DNA of 11,752 nt from contig SKIL01000131.1 of assembly GCA_007116425.1 (NCBI GenBank), forward strand, positions 1 to 11,752, given 5' to 3'. Positions 5,456 through 11,752 of the stretch are shown piece by piece. How positions within the stretch are numbered: the stretch's first letter is position 1; every line of letters begins with the position of its first letter. A program made the position numbers and the translations under genes. The notes under the pieces were generated by a model that saw nothing but the letters and a program-made list of their open reading frames with translations, searched no databases and was not told where the DNA came from. The stretch is from Bacteriovoracaceae bacterium (GTDB taxonomy: Bacteria; Bdellovibrionota; Bacteriovoracia; Bacteriovoracales; Bacteriovoracaceae).

Positions 5456-8224
5456 CTATAGGTTTCTATTTTTTATTTCCATGAGAGCAATCTCTGATCG
5501 CGCCATTTCCTTTATATGTTCAGATATATTTTGATCTTCAAGCAGGGCCTGAAATACTTCTAGCCCCTCTTCTGATCTTTGATTAGTTACAAGAGTCATG
5601 CCAAGTAAATACCGCACTCTTCCACTATACGTACTTTCAGGAAAGAGCTGCAAAAACTCTTTAGACTTAGTTTCAGCAATCAAGCTATCCTGATCCGTCG
5701 ATCCTGCTAAGCTTTCGATATATAAATAGAATATTCTCTCTCTGACCTGCCCCATATACTTATGTTCGGGAGCAAATGATTCAATATCATTTAAAATCGC
5801 AGAGGCAACTCGTTTAAATCTTTCAACATTTCCCTTTTGATAAACAGAATCCGTATATGCTAGTAGCATTTCGGCCACATCATTGGGGTCATAAACGCTC
5901 CTACGCGTTTGAAGGCTCAAAAATCTCTCAAGTGATCTAGCTGCTTGCTCAAAATTCTCTTCGCGATATGAGAGGATTCCTTGGTAATAATAGTGTTTAC
6001 CGTTTGAGCTATCGATTTCTTTAAGCCTATCCACACCACGCCTTACAGCATCATAGTTTCCTAGTCTTAAATCCTTAATGACTTTCAATTCCTCAAGAAG
6101 GAATGAGCTTTTAAGCTTTTCATCTCTTTCAACCCAAATAGGAAAAGTGTGTGTAGGGTGATTGGCAAACTTTTCAAAGTTTTCAACAATCTTATCAAAT
6201 CGATTATAGAGTCCAAGTTTCACAAAAGACTGGCCAACAATAAAGTTTATGAAAGGATCATTTGCAACCTTATCAACGTAATCCGTTCTATATATTTCCC
6301 AAATTTTTACAACTTCACCATAATTAGATTTTTTATACGCATCAAACATCATACCGTAAACGATTTCGGCCGCATCTCCTTGAAAAACTCTTCTTTGCAG
6401 CGGAGTAAGACGATTAAGTGGAATTGCATTCAAATAAGTTAAAGCTTCGCGGTATTTTTGATCAACAATGAAAGTTCTTAATCTCGTCAACCAAAGTAAT
6501 CTTTGGTTCTCGGCACTCAAACTTCCCTCACCGAGATCTCTAGAGTTATTGAAATCTAAAAGGATACGTAGTTCTTTATCTGCATCCGTCGGTTCATATT
6601 TTCTAAGGTTCGTAGCAGCGGCATAGCGAATTCTTGCTTCTCTCGTAATTTCAGTCCTCGTAGATCGATTAATCGCATGTCTATATAGCTCTAAAACTTG
6701 ACCAAAATCACGATTTAGTAATTCATATGACATTGCAAGCCTCAATCTAGCATCAGAGGATCTATCAATATGTGAGTTCTCATTCACAAACATATCAAAT
6801 AAAGATATCGCTTGATCGTACTGTGCGTTCTGAAAGTATGCTTCTGCCACATTAAATAATAAAGAGGGATGAATTGGTCGACTTAATCCGGGCTTATTTC
6901 TCTCATAATCTTTAACAACTTCTTCATACTGCCCTAAATTCATCATCGAGTAATATTTGTATGATAAAAGTACTTGAGATGGTAGGGCCTGTTGAATTGC
7001 TCGATCCTGAACCAACTCTCGAATGTCTTCAATTTGATTCAGTTGAGCAAGACTGTAGAGCATGACCTCAGCAGCATGAACAGACTCTTCAAAATCATAA
7101 TTCTCAGTCGACTCTACATATAAACGCTTAGATAAATCTAACGCCCTTACGTGATCTTTAGATTCAATTGCATTTGTAATAAGAAAATTATAAATGGCCT
7201 TTTTAAGTTCGTAATCACTTGTCTTTTCTGCCACATTTGAAAGCATTGCTAATGCCGTCTTTACCGGTTCTCTCTGCCCTCTATTCAAACTTTCTCGAAG
7301 CAGAGCGTTCGCCTTAAGGTACTCAATCAATTCGAATTCTGTTCCCTGGCCATACTTCTCTTCGAATAATTGTATAGATTTATACATAAGTCCAAAGTTT
7401 CTTCGCCGGTATAAATTGATCGTCAGCTGTAAGTGAGCTTCCATTTCATTTTTTTCATAATCGCGATCTTGAATGGGATAAAAATGCTCTGGAGTCTTTC
7501 TTGTTAAATCTATCCTTTGCGATAATGTTGGTGCAAGAGGAGAATAACCCCAAATAAAACTCGCTCCATAGCGAAAGTCTCGGTGCTCAGGTCTTTTTGT
7601 TCTCTGCCTAGGAGTTGTATCTTCTCTCAAGTTCGTTGTTTCTCTAACAGTTACACTTTCGACTTCATTTTCACGAGCAGACTCTCTAGCTCTTTGCTGC
7701 GCCTCTAATTCACTTTGTCTTTGAAGAGCATCTAAATCCACAGAGCCGACAGGATCTCCAAGGTCAGTACTTTCAACCTCTGCAACCTCTTGAACACTCC
7801 CCTCAAGTCCATGCTCTAGGAGATCGCCAGCGTTGGACCAAAAATCCATAACGTATTTTTGATCTCTATCAACATAAAATGAGAAAAGCTCCACATCAGA
7901 ATTTCTTAATTCAACTTTTATCTGGTGAATATTTGTCTCTCTATCTTGGGTTAGCACTACAGATTGTATATATCTTTCGTTAAGTCTATTTTCATCAATA
8001 CTTTGGAAAATTTCATTAATAAGCTGGGGGCTTAAAGACCTGATGTAGACGATATTTTGAGACTTATTAATCATAAGTGAATCTCTTTGTGCAAAGAGAT
8101 TCCACCGTAGATGCGTCGGAGTTGACTCTTGAGAAAAATTTGCGGCCCAAACCTGAAAACAGGAAAAAAGCACCACCAACGGTGTCAAAAGTTTGATCGT
8201 AAATTTGATTTTCTGATCACTCAT
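5456..8224 (-). CDS. Exported 922-residue TPR-repeat protein heading the flagellar operon
   Basis: Not recognised as a named protein. Seen: a signal peptide (basic start, hydrophobic 10-26, likely cut after VWA at 27); a beta-rich domain at about 35-130 (ending FSFYVDRDQKYVMDFW, somewhat like AMIN-type envelope domains); a charged Gln/Arg/Glu linker at about 140-215; and a long helical-repeat region from about 260 to the end. TPR-like units are clearest at about 454-484 (LLFNVAEAYFQNAQYDQAIS), 492-520, 744-773 (HYYYQGILSYREENFEQAAR) and 869-899. There is no membrane helix after the signal, so it should act in the periplasm or at the outer membrane. Cys22 in LFSC is only a poor lipobox. ATG 8222-8224 has AGGAAG ten bases upstream. 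It is first in a run of same-strand genes, 22 bp before the regulator. Inference: a scaffold for flagellum, sheath or cell-wall work; function unproven. Confidence 0.88.
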   Translation of the reverse strand: MSDQKIKFTIKLLTPLVVLFSCFQVWAANFSQESTPTHLRWNLFAQRDSLMINKSQNIVYIRSLSPQLINEIFQSIDENRLNERYIQSVVLTQDRETNIHQIKVELRNSDVELFSFYVDRDQKYVMDFWSNAGDLLEHGLEGSVQEVAEVESTDLGDPVGSVDLDALQRQSELEAQQRARESARENEVESVTVRETTNLREDTTPRQRTKRPEHRDFRYGASFIWGYSPLAPTLSQRIDLTRKTPEHFYPIQDRDYEKNEMEAHLQLTINLYRRRNFGLMYKSIQLFEEKYGQGTEFELIEYLKANALLRESLNRGQREPVKTALAMLSNVAEKTSDYELKKAIYNFLITNAIESKDHVRALDLSKRLYVESTENYDFEESVHAAEVMLYSLAQLNQIEDIRELVQDRAIQQALPSQVLLSYKYYSMMNLGQYEEVVKDYERNKPGLSRPIHPSLLFNVAEAYFQNAQYDQAISLFDMFVNENSHIDRSSDARLRLAMSYELLNRDFGQVLELYRHAINRSTRTEITREARIRYAAATNLRKYEPTDADKELRILLDFNNSRDLGEGSLSAENQRLLWLTRLRTFIVDQKYREALTYLNAIPLNRLTPLQRRVFQGDAAEIVYGMMFDAYKKSNYGEVVKIWEIYRTDYVDKVANDPFINFIVGQSFVKLGLYNRFDKIVENFEKFANHPTHTFPIWVERDEKLKSSFLLEELKVIKDLRLGNYDAVRRGVDRLKEIDSSNGKHYYYQGILSYREENFEQAARSLERFLSLQTRRSVYDPNDVAEMLLAYTDSVYQKGNVERFKRVASAILNDIESFAPEHKYMGQVRERIFYLYIESLAGSTDQDSLIAETKSKEFLQLFPESTYSGRVRYLLGMTLVTNQRSEEGLEVFQALLEDQNISEHIKEMARSEIALMEIKNRNL

Positions 8225-8493
8225 TGAGATGAAACTTCCTGTTCCACATTAGTATTTTGATGTTGAAATAGCTCTTCCTGAGCGACATCAACTAATAACT
8301 ATTCTACAATTTTTTGAAAAATATTAAAGGAAATTTTTTCTTCTAGGACTTTTTTGCCGTGATGGCCTTTTGACACCAGCAATTTTTGGCCATTTACGTC
8401 GATACAATATTGCTGTTTTATATAAGTAGAGATGGTCTAAATGATCGAAAATACAGAACAAATAGTCTCGACTAATTAAGAGAATAGTACTTG
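8225..8493. promoter_or_regulatory. Divergent intergenic region between the flagellar and Mla operons
   Basis: This 269-bp segment separates two divergent operons and must hold promoters for both. It is very AT-rich. On the plus strand TTGACA occurs at 8370-8375, but the hexamer 17 bases later is poor (TTTACG); TACAAT at 8403-8408 and TATAAG at 8421-8426 are possible -10 elements without a good -35. On the minus strand TAGAAT (8301-8306) with TTTAAT (8323-8328) 16 bases upstream is a weak candidate for the TPR gene. No clear sigma28 flagellar promoter is seen. Confidence 0.5.
8362..8393. repeat. Inverted repeat ATGGCC-N20-GGCCAT, possible operator
   Basis: Perfect six-base arms ATGGCC (8362-8367) and GGCCAT (8388-8393) with arm centres 26 bases apart, about two and a half helical turns. 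The loop contains TTGACA (8370-8375) on the plus strand. On the minus strand the right arm forms the first element of a near sigma54 promoter, TGGCC-A5-TTGC. The arms are short, so chance is possible; a dimeric regulator site is the alternative. Confidence 0.35.
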
Positions 8494-9015
8494 ATGAAAC
8501 CCGTTTTACACAACTCTATTTTATTTATCGTAATCGCCCTACTCGGCTCCTGTTCTCTCATGCGAACGAAAGGGCCTTCCCATGCTAAAAGTTCTGACTA
8601 CCACCTAAGTTCACCATCTAGCGATTGGGAGAAAAGCTGGACAACACTTCCGCCTCACCAATCTGACAAAGCGTACCTCCATCATAACTCCGGATCTATT
8701 ATTTTGATAAACTCTATTTGTGACCGCTACCAAGAAACGTCTTTACAATTTCTTTCACAGAATCTCTTATCTGGACTAAATGTATCAGAAGTAAAAGAAA
8801 GGAAAGAGTTCACATTGGCCGGAATGCCTGCCATGAGTCTAAAGGCAAAAGGAAAAATGGATGATGTTGAAATTTATATTTCAGCAATAACTAACAAGAG
8901 AACAAAATGTGTTTTTGATTTCATCCTTATCATTCAAAACGAGAAACACTATAAAGCAGACCTTAAAGATTTTGAATCTCTCATCAATAGTATCAGTTTT
9001 GGAGATGAGAAGTGA
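8494..9015 (+). CDS. Outer-membrane-type lipoprotein preceding mlaE, function unknown
   Basis: 173 residues from ATG 8494; a TTG just before it (8491) is also in frame but less likely. Seen: lipoprotein signal peptide with hydrophobic 9-18 and lipobox LGSC, lipid-bearing Cys20 followed by Ser, which by the Lol +2 rule favours the outer membrane. After a Ser-rich linker comes a compact domain (about 43-170) with a Trp-rich start (DWEKSWTTLP), LAGMPAMSLKAKG (108-120), and a last helix DFESLINSISF. Cys76 and Cys139 could form a disulfide. The layout resembles small PsbP/DcrB-like folds, but this is only an impression. Its TGA overlaps the mlaE GTG (GTGA, 9012-9015), so the two are translationally coupled and it is likely part of the same transport system, perhaps at the outer-membrane end. 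Confidence 0.85.
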   Translation: MKPVLHNSILFIVIALLGSCSLMRTKGPSHAKSSDYHLSSPSSDWEKSWTTLPPHQSDKAYLHHNSGSIILINSICDRYQETSLQFLSQNLLSGLNVSEVKERKEFTLAGMPAMSLKAKGKMDDVEIYISAITNKRTKCVFDFILIIQNEKHYKADLKDFESLINSISFGDEK

Positions 9016-9779
9016 TAAACCTAAAATCTCTGATCAACTTCTTTCTTATCATGGGAGAAATCACAAGACTCTTTTTTCAGACCATTGCGGCAAGCTTTAC
9101 TCGACCATTTTATCTTTCGCGTGTCTTTGAACAAATTAATGTTCTTGGAGTCGGTTCAATATCAATTACAATCGTCATTGGACTCACCATGGGGTCCGTT
9201 ATGACATTAAACTTTGGTTATGGACTGATGAAGTTTGGTGGAACAATGTACGTTCCGGCCGTCGTCTCCCTCTCTCTCGCAAGGGAAATGGCGCCTCTTT
9301 TTACTTCTCTTCTTATAGCTGGACGAATTGGTTCAGGAATGGCCGCAGAGATCGGCTCCATGAATGTAACCCAGCAGGTAGATGCGATACGGGCCCTAGG
9401 AACTTCACCCGTAAGAGTCTTGGTCGTTCCACGCTTTTGGGCATCCGTTATTTCACTGCCTTTACTTAGCGCTATATCCTTTATTGTTGGAATTTTCGGT
9501 GGACTTGTTGTCTGTCTGCACGAGTTTGATATGCCGACAGGATTTTATATGCACAAAGTCACCTATACCGTTCAAATGGCAGACTATCTAGGTGGCCTTA
9601 TAAAGTCTGCTATATTTGGTGGCATCATTGCCATCATCGGTTGTTATAAAGGTCTAAAAACTCGAGATGGAACACGAGGAGTGGGACTAAGTACAACATG
9701 GGTTGTTGTAACGAGCTCTATTACCATACTCATTACAAACTTTTTTATCAGTAAGCTTTTTATCGTTTTTTGGGGATAG
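9012..9779 (+). CDS. mlaE: MlaE-type phospholipid ABC transporter permease
   Basis: MlaE is the membrane permease of the Mla/MCE system that moves phospholipid between the inner membrane and the MlaD ring. The product has 255 residues, close to the usual 260. Seen: an amphipathic start, a membrane span at about 46-66, the family signature at 105-130 (RIGSGMAAEIGSMNVTQQ then VDAIRALG) followed by TSPVRVLVVPR, and further membrane segments at about 145-168, 197-212 and 230-253. The start is GTG 9012-9014, overlapping the lipoprotein stop; GGAG at 9001-9004, seven bases upstream, supports it. It is followed by mlaF after 6 bp. Confidence 0.95.
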   Translation: MINLKSLINFFLIMGEITRLFFQTIAASFTRPFYLSRVFEQINVLGVGSISITIVIGLTMGSVMTLNFGYGLMKFGGTMYVPAVVSLSLAREMAPLFTSLLIAGRIGSGMAAEIGSMNVTQQVDAIRALGTSPVRVLVVPRFWASVISLPLLSAISFIVGIFGGLVVCLHEFDMPTGFYMHKVTYTVQMADYLGGLIKSAIFGGIIAIIGCYKGLKTRDGTRGVGLSTTWVVVTSSITILITNFFISKLFIVFWG

Positions 9780-9785
9780 TGAGAA

Positions 9786-10553
9786 ATGAAGGAACGCAGA
9801 GAAAAAATTCTCAAACTAGAAAATGTCCATAAAAGCTTTGGAAGTAAGCATGTTCACCGAGGTGTAAACCTTGAGCTTAATCAAGGTGAAACGATCGGAC
9901 TTCTTGGTGGCTCAGGTACAGGAAAATCAGTTTTACTTAGAGAAATAATTGGACTTGAATTCATCGATAAGGGAAAGATTATTTTTAAAGGCCAGGACAT
10001 TCAAAACTTAAATGAAAAAGAGCTTCAAAAAATCAGGCTAGAAATTTCTTATTCTTTTCAAAGTGGTGCTTTATTTGATTCAGTAAATGTTTTTGAAAAT
10101 ATCGCCTACCCTCTTTTTGAACATACAAAAATGAGTCTCAATGAAATCCGTTCAAAGGTTGCAGAAATTTTAGAAATGGTTGATCTCAAAGGTATTGAAG
10201 AGTTAATGCCATCAGATCTCTCTGGAGGTATGCAAAAAAGAGTTGGCATGGCACGGGCCATGATTATGCGTCCTGAAATTATTCTCTATGATGAACCCAC
10301 AGCAGGACTAGACCCTACGAATACAAAAAATGTAGTCGATATAATGAAGAAAATGACGTGTTTGGGCTACTCATCAATATTTGTCACTCATGATATTCCA
10401 GCAGCGCTTGAGTTGTGTCAAAGATTGATCATCCTAAATGACGGTATTGTTGCTTTTAATGATGGCCCAGAAGAATTTAAAAAGTCGAATGACCCAATTG
10501 TGTTAAAATACAAGCAAGAAGTCCATTATGCTGGCAGTGAAGGTGAGAAATGA
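9786..10553 (+). CDS. mlaF: MlaF-type phospholipid ABC transporter ATPase
   Basis: MlaF is the cytoplasmic ATPase that powers MlaE. The product has 255 residues. All ABC motifs are intact: Walker A GGSGTGKS (41-48), Q-loop SYSFQSGALF with Gln92, signature LSGGMQKRVGMARA (145-158), Walker B IILYDEPTAGLDP with Asp169-Glu170, and the H-loop VTHD with His202. The phrase FQSGALFDSVNVFENI is characteristic of the MlaF/MCE ATPase subfamily. The ATG at 9786 lies 6 bp after mlaE; the ribosome binding site is weak (a GGGGA run overlapping the end of mlaE), which suggests coupling. Its TGA overlaps the mlaD ATG. Confidence 0.95.
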   Translation: MKERREKILKLENVHKSFGSKHVHRGVNLELNQGETIGLLGGSGTGKSVLLREIIGLEFIDKGKIIFKGQDIQNLNEKELQKIRLEISYSFQSGALFDSVNVFENIAYPLFEHTKMSLNEIRSKVAEILEMVDLKGIEELMPSDLSGGMQKRVGMARAMIMRPEIILYDEPTAGLDPTNTKNVVDIMKKMTCLGYSSIFVTHDIPAALELCQRLIILNDGIVAFNDGPEEFKKSNDPIVLKYKQEVHYAGSEGEK

Positions 10554-11374
10554 CCATAAAACCTCAAGATGTAAAAAACTATATAATTTCAGGAATTTTT
10601 ATGGGCACAGGATTATTTGTTGCCATGATTTTCATATTTATGCTGAGTAGTGAGAGTGCCCTCTTCGCCCCAAAAATTCACTTAAATGCAGAGGTTGAAA
10701 ATGCACAAAACCTCCGATCAGGTGCTGCGGTACAATTAAGAGGGATAAGAGTCGGAACAGTTCAAAACGTTGAAATTATCGAAGTTGATAGAATTCGTAT
10801 TACCGCCGCTATTGATGCACGTCACTCACAATGGATAAAAGAAGATAGCTATTTTTCAATTAAAACCCAAGGTGTATTAGGAGATCGCTATTTAGAAATT
10901 TTAGGTGGTACAGCTCAAAGCTCACCAGCAAAAGATAAAAGCAATCTAAAAGTAAAAGATAATTCACCAATCGATATGTTTATCAATAAAGGCGAAGACT
11001 TACTCGTTGTTTCAGGTCGAATTCTTCATCGACTTGATAAGCTTTTAACAACTGTTGATGATAACTCACTATCAAACATTTTAGAAAACTTATCAAAGAC
11101 AACAGAGTCCTTGAGTAAAATTGGCGAAATACTAGATGAAGCAGAAATGGGAGAAATGTTTACAAGGATTTCGAGTGCATCTCAAGAGATAGAAGCTACG
11201 ACAAGTTCAATAAAACGTATCACAGAGCAAGTTGAAACTGGGCCAGGTACATTAAATTCACTAATCTATGACAATAGCCTTCATCAAGATATTCAAACAT
11301 TATTAGGTGGTGCCCAAAGAAATAGAATACTTCAATTCTTTATAAGAGAGTCAATAAAGCAATCTGACAATTAA
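10550..11374 (+). CDS. mlaD: MlaD-type MCE-domain lipid-binding protein with long C-terminal extension
   Basis: MlaD is the inner-membrane-anchored, periplasmic MCE ring that passes phospholipid to or from the MlaFE complex. Seen: one N-terminal membrane helix (about 11-33), an MCE domain at about 42-120 (NLRSGAAVQLRGIRVGTVQN, later GVLGDRYLEILGG), then about 150 residues that are mostly helical, ending with GPGTLNSLIYDNS (231-243) and LLGGAQRNRILQFFIRESI (251-269). At 274 residues it is clearly longer than the roughly 183 residues of E. coli MlaD; such tails are common in MCE proteins outside enterics. The ATG overlaps the mlaF stop (ATGA, 10550-10553) and follows GGTGAG. No MlaC or MlaB gene follows; the next gene points the other way and abuts it. 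Confidence 0.93.
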   Translation: MTIKPQDVKNYIISGIFMGTGLFVAMIFIFMLSSESALFAPKIHLNAEVENAQNLRSGAAVQLRGIRVGTVQNVEIIEVDRIRITAAIDARHSQWIKEDSYFSIKTQGVLGDRYLEILGGTAQSSPAKDKSNLKVKDNSPIDMFINKGEDLLVVSGRILHRLDKLLTTVDDNSLSNILENLSKTTESLSKIGEILDEAEMGEMFTRISSASQEIEATTSSIKRITEQVETGPGTLNSLIYDNSLHQDIQTLLGGAQRNRILQFFIRESIKQSDN

Positions 11375-11752
11375 TTAGAGTTCAAGATGTGAACTTAAGT
11401 TTGTCTTCTTTTTAATCTTTTCAATAAGAGTGGTTCTGTTCATATTGAGAAGCTTTGAAGCTTGGTTTTTATTTCCATTCGTTCTATTCAGAGCTTGGCC
11501 AATAAGTGAGTCCTCTATTTCAGATAGAGTTCGTTTTAAATCGATCCCATCTTCAGGTAACGTCACATGGGCCTCTAATAAGTCCGAGCTTGGTTTACAA
11601 GAAAGAAACTTTGGAGGAAGGTCTCTAGCACGAATGATATTCCCGCCTCTCAAAATAACAAGTCTTTCAATTAGGTTCTCAAGTTCTCGAACATTTCCAG
11701 GCCAGTCATAATGCATAAGTAACTCGAGAGACTCGTCATCAAAGTCAAGACT
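11375..11752 (-). CDS. NtrC-family sigma54-type regulator, C-terminal part (runs off right edge)
   Basis: 125 codons plus stop, entering from the right edge (SLDFDDESLELL...), so the start, any receiver domain and most of the AAA+ core are outside. Seen: the end of the AAA+ domain with the canonical sensor II motif WPGNVRELENLIERL (about residues 17-31 of the visible part), a linker, and a Fis-type helix-turn-helix at about 94-116 (GNKNQASKLLNMNRTTLIEK). The RTTLIEKIKK ending resembles FleQ/FlrC/PilR-type regulators. Family knowledge: such proteins activate sigma54 promoters, often for flagella or pili. Nothing visible is degenerate, in contrast to the regulator at 4489-5433. Its target is unknown. 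Confidence 0.9.
   Translation of the reverse strand, partial: SLDFDDESLELLMHYDWPGNVRELENLIERLVILRGGNIIRARDLPPKFLSCKPSSDLLEAHVTLPEDGIDLKRTLSEIEDSLIGQALNRTNGNKNQASKLLNMNRTTLIEKIKKKTNLSSHLEL
11379..11395. terminator. Possible weak hairpin at the mlaD / regulator junction
   Basis: AGTTCA (11379-11384), five-base loop, TGAACT (11390-11395), followed on the plus strand by a T-rich run ending CTTTTT. It lies four bases past the mlaD stop, inside the last codons of the converging gene, and could end mlaD transcription. The stem is short and AT-rich, so confidence is low. Confidence 0.28.

Noticed and set aside
8370..8398. TTGACA with a standard 17-base spacing as a vegetative promoter for the lipoprotein-mla operon
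   Set aside because: The hexamer at the right distance is TTTACG, a poor -10; the better -10-like hexamers are 27 or more bases away.
8302..8436. 45-codon open frame on the minus strand between the divergent operons, translating to a plausible-looking peptide (QYCIDVNGQKLLVSKGHHGK...)
   Set aside because: No ATG in the frame, the only GTG has no ribosome binding site, and it overlaps the likely promoter region. Conservation in relatives would be needed to revive it.
8441..8479. 13-codon upstream frame (MIENTEQIVSTN) ahead of the lipoprotein gene
   Set aside because: Only a vague ribosome binding site and no attenuator-like stems; short frames like this are expected by chance in AT-rich DNA.
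8491..8493. TTG as the start of the lipoprotein gene
   Set aside because: The next codon is ATG, a better start giving an equally good lipoprotein signal; nothing in the upstream site favours the TTG.

Overview
The window is AT-rich bacterial DNA (roughly 40% G+C by eye) carrying part of a chromosomal flagellar operon and, divergent from it, a lipid-transport (Mla/MCE) operon. The flagellar order flgB-flgC-fliE-fliF-fliG-fliH, the long exported TPR protein and the NtrC-family regulators would fit a Bdellovibrio/Halobacteriovorax-like predatory bacterium (Bdellovibrionota). That placement is inference from gene style and order; no marker gene in the window proves it.

Region 1-8224, minus strand. 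In transcription order there is an exported 922-residue TPR protein, a short NtrC-type AAA+ regulator, then flgB, flgC, fliE, fliF, fliG and the first 129 codons of fliH, which runs off the left edge. Gaps are 11-50 bp and nearly every gene has a strong AGGAG-type ribosome binding site, so this is probably one long operon. It builds the proximal rod (FlgB, FlgC, FliE), MS ring (FliF), rotor/switch (FliG) and the start of the export-ATPase regulator (FliH). The two leading genes are the unusual part. The regulator keeps the Walker A motif and the Fis-type DNA-binding helix but has lost the GAFTGA loop, the Walker B Asp-Glu, the sensor I Asn, the Arg-finger positions and the sensor II Arg. It therefore looks like a pseudo-enhancer-binding protein that cannot drive sigma54 polymerase in the normal way.

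Region 8225-8493 is a divergent intergenic segment. It holds an inverted repeat ATGGCC-N20-GGCCAT, a TTGACA hexamer inside its loop, and a near-match to a sigma54 promoter that is one base too short between its two elements.

Region 8494-11374, plus strand, is a tightly coupled operon: an unrecognised outer-membrane-type lipoprotein (4-bp overlap with mlaE), the MlaE permease, the MlaF ATPase and a long MlaD (4-bp overlap with mlaF). Together they should form an inner-membrane phospholipid transporter. MlaB and MlaC are not in the window, and the lipoprotein occupies the place where a partner would be expected.

Region 11375-11752, minus strand, is the C-terminal part of a second NtrC-family regulator, converging on mlaD with no base between the two stop codons. 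This one keeps the canonical GNVREL sensor II motif, a useful contrast with the degenerate regulator in the flagellar operon.

Start codons were revised at several genes: fliF and fliG most likely begin at internal GTG codons placed just after strong ribosome binding sites, and the lipoprotein begins at ATG 8494.
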